Shown piece after piece: positions 19,153 to 27,058 of a DNA stretch of 64,000 nucleotides. The stretch spans positions 27,593 through 91,592 of the forward strand of contig NZ_LMMA01000023.1 of NCBI RefSeq assembly GCF_001422725.1. Reading direction: 5' to 3'. Position numbers and translations under genes: made by a program. How positions within the stretch are numbered: position 1 is the first letter of the stretch; every line of letters starts with the position of its first letter. The notes under the pieces are model-generated. The model was not told where the DNA came from. It worked only from the letters and a program-made list of their open reading frames with translations, and ran no database searches. The stretch is from Flavobacterium sp. Leaf82. Its GTDB lineage: Bacteria; Bacteroidota; Bacteroidia; Flavobacteriales; Flavobacteriaceae.

Positions 19153-20541
19153 ATGAAAACTCGCGATTATATATTTTACGACTATACCAAAAGTTTATGC
19201 CATTATTGTCTGGCTCTTGTAGATACTAAAATTGTATTTCAGGATGACAAAGTCTGGATGCTGAAAAATTGCAAAACTCATGGCGAAATGAGATCTATGA
19301 TTGCTGATGATGTCAATTATTATAAGCAGTTGCGTAATTACAATAAGCAGTCTGAAATGCCCTTAAAATTCAATACAAAAGTGCATTATGGCTGTCCTTA
19401 TGATTGCGGATTGTGTACAGATCACGAACAGCATTCGTGTTTGACAATTGTAGAAGTTACAGATCGATGTAATCTCGCCTGCCCTACTTGTTACGCGAGT
19501 TCCGGGCCTAATTATGGCAGGCATCGTACTCTGGAAGAAATCGAAAAAATGTTTGATACTGTTGTAGCAAACGAAGGAGAACCAGACGTGGTTCAGATTT
19601 CTGGTGGGGAACCAACTGTACATCCTGAATTTTTTAAAATTTTAGATATTGCCAAAAGTAAACCTATCAAGCATTTAATGCTAAATACAAATGGTATTCG
19701 AATTGCAAAAGACATTAAATTTGCAGAAAAACTGGCTGCTTATATGCCTGATTTTGAAATCTATCTGCAATTTGACAGTTTTAAACCTGAGGTGTTAGAA
19801 AAATTACGAGGAGAAGATTTAACCGAAGTGCGCAAAAAAGCAATCGAACATTTGAATCAGTTTAATATTTCGACCACTTTAGTAATTACGCTTCAAAAAG
19901 GAGAAAATGACGATGAAATTGGTCAGATAATTGAGTATGCTTTACAGCAAAAATGTGTCCGTGGCGTTACATTTCAGCCTACTCAGGTTGCCGGACGAAA
20001 TGATAATTATGATGATTTTTCAGGAAGGATTACATTGACTGAAGTACGTAGAAAAATTTACGAACAATATCCGGTTTTTACACCACAAGATTTAATTCCG
20101 GTTCCGTGTAATCCAGATGCTTTATGCATGGCTTATGCATTGAAAATTGACGGGGAAGTATTTCCTATGACGCATTTGATAAATCCGGAAGATTTATTGA
20201 ATAACTCAAAAAATACAATAGTTTTTGAGCATGATGAAAAACTAAAAACGCATATGCTAAATTTGTTTAGTACAGGAATTTCTGTTGATTGTGCCGAAGG
20301 TGAATTTAGTGAACTTATGTGCTGTTTACCTAGAGTGCAATCTGACTCACTGAATTACAATAATTTATTCCGTATTTTAATCATGAATTTTATGGATGCC
20401 CATGACTTTGATGTCAGGGCAGTTAAAAAATCATGTGTTCATATTGTAAGCGATAAAATGAAGATTATTCCGTTTGAGACGATGAATTTATTCTACAGGG
20501 ATAATAAAATAGATCAAATTAGAGAAAAATTAAATGTTTAA
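19153..20541 (+). CDS. Radical SAM enzyme of the tetraether-synthase-like (Tes/MJ0619) type
   Basis: 462 residues, cytosolic. N-terminal Cys-rich part: SLCHYC (about 15-20), LKNCKTHG, then YGCPYDCGLCTDHEQHSC (about 78-95), followed by the radical SAM cluster CNLACPTC (C106, C110, C113) and QISGGEPTVHPEF. C-terminal part with VPCNPDALCMAYAL and ELMCCLP adds further Cys clusters. This layout (CPxxCGxCxxH before CxxxCPxC plus later Cys motifs) is that of the MJ0619/MA_1486 group, which contains the archaeal tetraether synthase Tes and bacterial membrane-spanning-lipid synthase candidates. The reaction here is inferred at most: lipid tail coupling or other C-H activation. It is flanked by an Lgt-like gene and a two-helix membrane protein, consistent with a lipid substrate. 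Confidence 0.8.
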   Translation: MKTRDYIFYDYTKSLCHYCLALVDTKIVFQDDKVWMLKNCKTHGEMRSMIADDVNYYKQLRNYNKQSEMPLKFNTKVHYGCPYDCGLCTDHEQHSCLTIVEVTDRCNLACPTCYASSGPNYGRHRTLEEIEKMFDTVVANEGEPDVVQISGGEPTVHPEFFKILDIAKSKPIKHLMLNTNGIRIAKDIKFAEKLAAYMPDFEIYLQFDSFKPEVLEKLRGEDLTEVRKKAIEHLNQFNISTTLVITLQKGENDDEIGQIIEYALQQKCVRGVTFQPTQVAGRNDNYDDFSGRITLTEVRRKIYEQYPVFTPQDLIPVPCNPDALCMAYALKIDGEVFPMTHLINPEDLLNNSKNTIVFEHDEKLKTHMLNLFSTGISVDCAEGEFSELMCCLPRVQSDSLNYNNLFRILIMNFMDAHDFDVRAVKKSCVHIVSDKMKIIPFETMNLFYRDNKIDQIREKLNV

Positions 20542-20557
20542 TAAAAACTTTTAAAAT

Positions 20558-20731
20558 ATGGAGGGTTTAGTGTTTTTAGGATTTATTCTTGTGGTAATGT
20601 TTTTAATTGGTCTTTTTGGTTTAATTTTTTCTACAGATAGCAAGAAATTTTATTTACGACTTATGTTAGTTCCTATAATTATTGTTGTTATAGGGTTTGG
20701 TACCTGTGTTGCAATATTGAGTAATATGTAA
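20558..20731 (+). CDS. 57-residue two-helix membrane protein of the radical SAM cassette
   Basis: ATG frame 17 bp after the radical SAM stop: a first hydrophobic helix (LVFLGFILVVMFLIGLFGLIF, about 4-24), a polar hinge STDSKKFYLR, and a second helix (LMLVPIIIVVIGFGTCVAIL, about 35-54), ending SNM. Not recognised. Spacing and strand suggest co-transcription with the radical SAM gene; it may anchor or partner it. Small size makes it uncertain without conservation data. Confidence 0.6.
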   Translation: MEGLVFLGFILVVMFLIGLFGLIFSTDSKKFYLRLMLVPIIIVVIGFGTCVAILSNM

Positions 20732-20790
20732 CTTTTTGACTTAAAAATTAAAAGCGCTAAATGATTTTAGTGCAAACGATGACAACATTG

Positions 20791-21125
20791 TGGTCATTTT
20801 CACTTATTTATGGCACGCGGATGATACGGATTCGCTATCGCGAAAACGCGGATTTATGCGGATTTTTTATTACTACGATTCTTTTAGTCATTGCGAGGAA
20901 CGAAGCAATCTCATTTGCTAAATCAATTTTTAGTGTGGTTGCTTCGTTCCTCGCAATGACAATATTGTGGTTGCATTACGTTTCAAGGGATTAAAATCCC
21001 TCGCTACAAAATAAATCATTCCTTCGGAATTTTATAAAGAGTTCCAGAGGAACTAAACATATTGTAGGGATGGATTTTAATCCATTCTACGCAGTTATAA
21101 TCGACAATCTTGTTCGAAATATTTA
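20791..21125. repeat. Tandem repeat copy A (335 bp)
   Basis: Begins TGGTCATTTT and ends before the second TGGTCATTTT at 21126. Contains the palindrome GTCATTGCGAGGAACGAAGC with its inverted partner GCTTCGTTCCTCGCAATGAC about 60 bp later, and GGGATTAAAATCCC / GGATTTTAATCC units. About 97 percent identical by eye to copy B. Confidence 0.85.
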
Positions 21126-21457
21126 TGGTCATTTTACTTATTTATGGCACGCGGATGATAAGGATTCGCTATCGCAAAGACGCTGATTTATGCGGATTTT
21201 TTATTACTACGATTATTTTAGTCATTGCGAGGAACGAAGCAATCTCATTTGCTAAATCAATTTTTAGTGTGGTTGCTTCGTTCCTCGCAATGACAATATT
21301 ATGGTTGCATTACGTTTCAAGGGATTAAAATCCCTCGCTACAAAATAAATCATTCCTTCGGAATTTTATAAAGAGTTCAGAGGAACTAAACATATTGTAG
21401 GGATGGATTTTAATCCATTCAACGCGGTTATAATCGACAATCTTGTTCGAAATATTG
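21126..21457. repeat. Tandem repeat copy B (about 332 bp)
   Basis: Directly follows copy A in the same orientation, with a few single-base changes and small deletions (for example one missing C after ATTTT and one missing C in GAGTTCCAGAGG). Confidence 0.85.
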
Positions 21458-21646
21458 TGGTTACTTTGTTTTTTCGCAAACTAATAATGTGTATTTAAAC
21501 TGTAACTTTTTATGAAACCAAATGTCCTAGCCCTGATAGAAGTGGAAATCCTTTTATTTTTTTTCTTTAAAAAATAAAAGATTGAAACGGATAGCAGGAA
21601 ATAGCTCCTAAAAAAAATCATTATCGTTTTAGTTCATTTTAAACCA

Positions 21647-21676
21647 TAAAAAAACCTGGCAATAAATTGCCAGGTT
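21647..21676 (-). terminator. Rho-independent terminator of chiA
   Basis: Perfect 10-bp inverted repeat AACCTGGCAA / TTGCCAGGTT with loop TAAA, followed on the minus strand by TTTTTTT. It lies about 150 bp after the chiA stop. Confidence 0.8.
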
Positions 21677-21824
21677 CATAATGCTCTACTTCGGGTGAAA
21701 ACCAAATAACAAATCACCTAAATTCGATACATTTATTCGAAATAAAAATTAGATTAAAAAATAAATAACCAAACTCAATTTTAACCGTTCCAATATTTTA
21801 TTTCTAGATTTTCATTCCTGAACC

Positions 21825-24800
21825 TTAGTTTAAAAAGTTCATTACTTTGAATGATTTTTTATTTCCTGCTTTGTCAGTTACCACAACTATAAACAATTGT
21901 TTTGTTGAGAAACTTTGGTTTTGAAGCAGTACTTCTTTATTATTCTGAACATTTTGGTAGTTTACCAATGATTGTCCAATTGTATTAAATACGTCTACGT
22001 GTGCAATTTCTTCGGCTTCATTTGTTACCGATAATGCATTGTTTTTAAAGTAAACGATTGTATTGCTTTTTACTTCTATTTTGTCAAGTGCTAATGTTTT
22101 TGCTGATGACTGTGAAGCAAAATAAGCGGCATAGGCTTTAGATAATTCAGATGAATTTCCACAAGAAGATGCATCCCAGTTTACAGACCAAGTCATTAAA
22201 CCTCTTAAAGAAGGATATGGTCCGCCTGGCTGCATTGTGTATGTTCTTCCTGAAAAAGTAGTTCCTGTTCTTAAATAATTCATGGCACTAATTCCTTCTG
22301 CCGGTGTTAAATATCCGCTACCTGCTGCACTTGGACAAGCTGGTAATGCAATAAGAACTTTTGAGGCTGGTAAACCATCAAAACGCATTCCTGTTGTAGC
22401 AATGTTATATCCTTTTATCACCATATCGGTTAGGGCTGTTACCATGTTTGCTTTTTTAGCTGAACCATAATATTGACCATCTAATCCGTTTTCTCCTCCT
22501 GTATTATACAATTGTACGGCTAACAAATCTAATTCGTTACGTAGGTTTTGAATGATTGGAAGGAAAGAACCAAAAGTATCTGTATAAGTAGAATATCCTC
22601 CTTGTACGTATTGTGTTTCAGGAGCTGCAGTTAATAAAAATCCAGGTCCATAATATGCTTTTAATTCTTTGAAAGCATCTACTACGTTTTTCAATCTTGG
22701 ATAAGCAGAAATACCCGCATAAGAAATATCTCTTAAACCTCCTGCATTAAAATTCATCGATCCGCCTTCGAAATCAATATCAACTCCATCAAATTGATAC
22801 TCGTCAATAATGGCTTTCAGACCATTTACAAAAATATTTTTTTGAGCTACATTGTCTAAAACAACATGACCATTTTGACCTCCGATAGAAACAATAACAG
22901 GAACGCCGCTATCTCTTAAGGATTTTATATCGTTTTTCAACAATTGTTTATTGAAAACTCCATTTGTCAAATATCTGGTGTCATTTGTAGTTAATACTGG
23001 TGTATAACCGTCACGATTAACTGTTTCTACGAAAGAATAATCGACTACGTTAAACTTACTTCCTACCATTTGAGAAAAATATAAAAATGGAGCACCTGCA
23101 TTTTCCCAAGAATGTGCATATCCTAAAATAATTTTAGACGGAAGCGGAATAAATCTATTTGTGCTCACTGGAGCAATTTTGATTGTATTGTTTAATGTAG
23201 TTACACCAGATTGATTATCGGTTGCTTTGATTACAACTGGATAATCCTGATATGCAGATGGTGTAAAATTATACGTATACGTACTATTTGCACCTGCTGT
23301 CATATTAAATGTACCTCCATTTATTGTAATAGTAACACCTGAAACTGATCCGTTACTATCAACAGCTGTAACTGAAATTGGCACAACCTGAAAAGTACTT
23401 TGGTTTACAGTAGTATTCGATGGTGAATTCCAAGTAATTACAGGTAATGAATTAGGGCAGTTTGCACCTGAACAATTTAATGTAAAACTATATGTTTTTG
23501 AATCTGTTGATCCGTTTGATGCCGTTGCCGTTACAGTTAACGTATGAGAAAGTGAAAACTGATTTGCTACTGGTGTCCAAACCGCTGTATAAGTTCCTGA
23601 AGAATTCGTAGCACTCAGGCTTTGTCCGTCTAAACTAAATACAACAGATGAGATTGTAGTGGCATCAACAGCACTTAATCCAACACTTGCAACAAAATTA
23701 ATTGCTGATCCTAAATTTATAGCAATCGCCGAAGCTGTTGGCGCTGTAATGGTAACTACTGGCTTAGTTGCAACCACGGCTTGTCTGTTAAAATTATAAA
23801 CCGTTGCAGTTGTTGGAACTGCAAAGTTGGCAAGGTTATTTGGATAATAAGTCACATCGCCATTTTCCCAAGCGTTTAATTTCAAACTTAAGATTTGTGT
23901 ATAACCTGCTACAACTGAATTATCGAAAGTATAATTTCCTGATGCATCTGTTGTTGCTAAAACACTTTTCCAGTTGTGTGTATTATCTGTCCAGGGTAAA
24001 ACGATTTCTACTTTTGCTCCTGCAACTGCAACTGTTCCGTTTTTAACGGTTCCGCTGATTAAGTTTGCGGCTGCCAATGCTAATTTTGCTGTAGAACTTG
24101 TATTGAAGTTGTAAACTGTTGGGTTTACAGGAACTGCAAAGTTTGCCAGATTATTTGGGAAGTAGCTCACTTCTCCATTCTCCCAAGAGTTTAGTTTTAA
24201 ACTTGTAACGGTTGTATATCCTGCTACAACTGCATTATCAAAACTGTATTTTCCTTGTGCATCTGTTGTTGCAATAACGCTTTTCCAGTTATGAGTATTA
24301 TCTGTCCAAGGCAAAACTAATTCTACTTTTGCGCCTGAAACAGGATTTGCTCCATTTTTAACTGTTCCGCTAATTTTGTTTGTTCCAACAACAATAACGT
24401 CCTGAGAGAAGTTTAATGTTTTGTTGGCTGTTAAATTAGTATAAACTGTTGAAGCCGGTGTATAAGTTTGTCCTGTTAAAGCTGCCGTTACTGTATAGTT
24501 TCCGCCAGAAGGCAAACTAAGTGAGTAAGCACCGCTCGCATTTGTAACTGCTGCGTAACTTCCTCCTGTAAAAGAAGCGGTAACTGTTACACCAGAAACC
24601 GGAGTTGTATTGTTTAAAACTGTACCACTTACTGTGTAATTTACAACTGGTGGACCTTGAGTAAAATTCAATGTTTTATTTGCATCAATTGCATTATAAA
24701 CTGTAGAAGCCGGAGTGTATGAGAATCCTGATTTTGCAGCTGTAACCGTAAAATTAAGACCTGCTCCCAAACCTGCCACGCTATAAACTCCGCTTGCATT

Positions 24801-26570
24801 AGAAACCGCAGTTAAAACTGTTGTTCCTGATGTTGCAGTAACAGTTACGCCAGAAACTCCGGTTGTTCCGTTAAGAACTGTTCCGCTTACTGTATAAGTT
24901 GGCTGAGATCCGTTGATAACAACAGCAGTTTGATTTACCGTAACGTTTGTAAGTGTTACCGGAGTAAATGTATAAGTAGCTTTTAAAGCTGTAAGTGTAT
25001 AATTTTGACCTGAAGTTAAGTTACTAAATGTAAAATTACCTCCTGTAGAAACTACTGTTTGCAATATTACATTGCTCGCATTGCGCAATTCAACTGTAAC
25101 ATCCGGCACTAAAGCTGAACCATTTTTTACTGAACCTGCAATACTTACTGTTCCCGGAACAACGCTGCCAAAAGAAGTATCAACCTGATTGATCAATGCA
25201 TTTGGAACTGCTCCTCTTGTATCCTGAGATAACTCCCAGATCATACCACCGGCAAGATTTTTAGATTTTATATATTGTACTTTTAAATCCATTGATTGCT
25301 TATCTTCATAAGAGATAAACTGTTTTAAAGTAGCATTATACAAATAAGGAACTTTTGTAGTATTATCAAAATAACGTACCCATCCTGCAGCCGCTGCAGT
25401 TGATGTAACCATCATGGTATTTGGATCTAAATAAGCATGTGAATTTGTAACCGGATTACCTACTAAATCACATATTTCGATACTTCCTGATTTCTCACAA
25501 GCTGCCGGACCATCCCAGGTTCCTGTTGGATTTTGCGGATTTGTACACCCTGAAACTGTATATCTTGGTGCAGCAACAAATAATCCTGGTAAATTAGGAG
25601 TAGTTCCGTTATTGGCAACATTATCGAATTTTTTACCGTAGAAAGGCAATCCCATGATTAATTTATTCGCAGGAAAACCAACTACATTCAAATATTGATT
25701 GGTTAATTCGTCTAATGATTCTGATTGCGTTGCACCATATAACGGATCATTTGTGTTTCCGCTTGCATATAAAGGAGCGTTGTAACATGTTTTATCATAC
25801 CAGTTTCCACCAAAATCATATCCAAAATAAGTGATGTAATCACAATAAGTAGAAATGTCTTCTGTCATTCCGTATTGTGTTCTGTTGTTTGGCCCTAAAT
25901 ATTGTTTAGAGACATTTCGAACATTGTTTCCTGCAGCAATCGTAACTAATTTATTTGGCATTGCCTGACGCATTGCTTTTAATAAATAAACTAAGTTTTT
26001 GTTGTCATCCGGACTGTACTTTTGCGGAGGAATTGGAGCTCCGTTTATCACTTCGGTACCGTCTGTTCCTCCAGAAAGAGGATATTCCCAGTCAATATCG
26101 AATCCATCAATAAATGGATAAGTAACAATAAATTTTGCCATATCTGCAGCTAAAGCAGCTCTTGCAACAGGACTTGCTGCAATTGGAGAAAGATCCTGAC
26201 CTTTGGTCCATCCTCCAACAGAGATTAAGATTTTTAAGTGCGGATACTTTTCTTTTAACTTTTTCAAGTCATAAAAATTTCCTTTTACAGGAGCATCCCA
26301 CGGAATTCCACCTTCCATATGCTCAAAATCAGCATAGGAATCTAAGCATAACAACTTTGTATTCTCCGGATGTGCCGGATCATAAGTTGTACCATAAAAC
26401 GAATAATTCAAATGCGTCAATTTACTTCCGTCTATCTTAGGGACATTAAAATCCCGGGCATAGATAGACCATTGCGCATAATACCCTACTACTTTTTTAC
26501 CGTGAGCTGGTTGTGCTAACGCAAGCAAGGGAAACAGTAACAAAAAAAGCAATCTGTAATAATGTTTCAT
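21825..26570 (-). CDS. chiA: Secreted two-domain GH18 chitinase ChiA
   Basis: 1581 residues. Signal peptide (about 1-19). First GH18 domain (about 25-460) with catalytic motif DGFDIDWEYP near 155; second GH18 domain (about 1130-1480) with FDGVDIDFEG. Between them is a long linker of carboxypeptidase-regulatory-like/Ig-like modules (SGTVLN...VSGVTV repeats), two nearly identical ~95-residue modules containing PWTDNTHNWKSV, and two Ig-like modules. The C-terminal ~90 residues resemble a divergent T9SS sorting domain (AHVDVFNTIGQSLVNYQN). Length, two-catalytic-domain plan and neighbours match F. johnsoniae ChiA, which is essential for growth on chitin and is secreted by the T9SS. It lies 488 bp beyond the GH20 gene and ends at its own terminator. 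Confidence 0.95.
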   Translation of the reverse strand: MKHYYRLLFLLLFPLLALAQPAHGKKVVGYYAQWSIYARDFNVPKIDGSKLTHLNYSFYGTTYDPAHPENTKLLCLDSYADFEHMEGGIPWDAPVKGNFYDLKKLKEKYPHLKILISVGGWTKGQDLSPIAASPVARAALAADMAKFIVTYPFIDGFDIDWEYPLSGGTDGTEVINGAPIPPQKYSPDDNKNLVYLLKAMRQAMPNKLVTIAAGNNVRNVSKQYLGPNNRTQYGMTEDISTYCDYITYFGYDFGGNWYDKTCYNAPLYASGNTNDPLYGATQSESLDELTNQYLNVVGFPANKLIMGLPFYGKKFDNVANNGTTPNLPGLFVAAPRYTVSGCTNPQNPTGTWDGPAACEKSGSIEICDLVGNPVTNSHAYLDPNTMMVTSTAAAAGWVRYFDNTTKVPYLYNATLKQFISYEDKQSMDLKVQYIKSKNLAGGMIWELSQDTRGAVPNALINQVDTSFGSVVPGTVSIAGSVKNGSALVPDVTVELRNASNVILQTVVSTGGNFTFSNLTSGQNYTLTALKATYTFTPVTLTNVTVNQTAVVINGSQPTYTVSGTVLNGTTGVSGVTVTATSGTTVLTAVSNASGVYSVAGLGAGLNFTVTAAKSGFSYTPASTVYNAIDANKTLNFTQGPPVVNYTVSGTVLNNTTPVSGVTVTASFTGGSYAAVTNASGAYSLSLPSGGNYTVTAALTGQTYTPASTVYTNLTANKTLNFSQDVIVVGTNKISGTVKNGANPVSGAKVELVLPWTDNTHNWKSVIATTDAQGKYSFDNAVVAGYTTVTSLKLNSWENGEVSYFPNNLANFAVPVNPTVYNFNTSSTAKLALAAANLISGTVKNGTVAVAGAKVEIVLPWTDNTHNWKSVLATTDASGNYTFDNSVVAGYTQILSLKLNAWENGDVTYYPNNLANFAVPTTATVYNFNRQAVVATKPVVTITAPTASAIAINLGSAINFVASVGLSAVDATTISSVVFSLDGQSLSATNSSGTYTAVWTPVANQFSLSHTLTVTATASNGSTDSKTYSFTLNCSGANCPNSLPVITWNSPSNTTVNQSTFQVVPISVTAVDSNGSVSGVTITINGGTFNMTAGANSTYTYNFTPSAYQDYPVVIKATDNQSGVTTLNNTIKIAPVSTNRFIPLPSKIILGYAHSWENAGAPFLYFSQMVGSKFNVVDYSFVETVNRDGYTPVLTTNDTRYLTNGVFNKQLLKNDIKSLRDSGVPVIVSIGGQNGHVVLDNVAQKNIFVNGLKAIIDEYQFDGVDIDFEGGSMNFNAGGLRDISYAGISAYPRLKNVVDAFKELKAYYGPGFLLTAAPETQYVQGGYSTYTDTFGSFLPIIQNLRNELDLLAVQLYNTGGENGLDGQYYGSAKKANMVTALTDMVIKGYNIATTGMRFDGLPASKVLIALPACPSAAGSGYLTPAEGISAMNYLRTGTTFSGRTYTMQPGGPYPSLRGLMTWSVNWDASSCGNSSELSKAYAAYFASQSSAKTLALDKIEVKSNTIVYFKNNALSVTNEAEEIAHVDVFNTIGQSLVNYQNVQNNKEVLLQNQSFSTKQLFIVVVTDKAGNKKSFKVMNFLN

Positions 26571-27058
26571 AATTAAATTAATATTGGTTAATAGAAAATA
26601 AATATTCCAATTACGATACCTTACACGCTCAAAAAAGCATGTAAATACAACAACTGGGATTCAATTGATTGCAAATAGAAAACATTGCAACCCATTGGAA
26701 ATGAATTCATATTACTTCTAAAAATAAATACTACTATTACCGATTATCCATAATCATTAGTAAATAGCACTGATTGATATTTATTTAATTTTTTAAAAAA
26801 ATTAGATTAAACAAAAAAGATAAATTTGGGGTTTATCAATTTTTAATACTTTACTTATTTGTCATGTTTTTATTCTCTTTATTTGGTTTTAAGATGTTAA
26901 TACTATTATTGATGGTTATTTTTCATATTCTTTTGATAACTAAGATTTAAGCGTGTATTATTTACCATATCTACCTCTACCAGAAGTATCTGGCAGAGAT
27001 AAATAAATTACTAATAATCATAGGGTAACATACTAATTACTAACTCAAACCAAATCTT
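26571..27058. other. 488-bp noncoding region upstream of chiA
   Basis: No gene on either strand. It is AT-rich and holds a hairpin at 26967-27001. It presumably contains the chiA promoter and leader; no convincing TTTG/TAnnTTTG pair and no full copy of the susC-type direct repeats was found. Confidence 0.6.
26967..27001 (-). promoter_or_regulatory. Stem-loop downstream of the GH20 gene
   Basis: Arms TCTACCTCTACCAGA and TCTGGCAGAGATA pair with a four-base loop; no T-run follows on the minus strand, so it may be an RNA processing or stability hairpin between GH20 and chiA. Confidence 0.4.

Larger units (their letters stand above)
20732..21824. other. 1.1-kb noncoding region with tandem repeat
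   Basis: No credible gene. It is occupied by the 335-bp tandem duplication described separately (20791-21457), then AT-rich DNA and the chiA terminator. Short frames here translate palindromic repeat DNA and are identical in the two copies, so I do not call them genes. Confidence 0.75.

Noticed and set aside
20761..21328. Two similar short plus-strand frames (20761-20994 and 21110-21328)
   Set aside because: They translate the tandem noncoding repeat with its palindromes; the similarity comes from the DNA duplication and no codon bias or family is seen.
26606..26690. Possible copy of the susC-type direct repeats before chiA
   Set aside because: Only 9 of 13 positions match for one repeat, the partner repeat is absent and no TAnnTTTA is in register.
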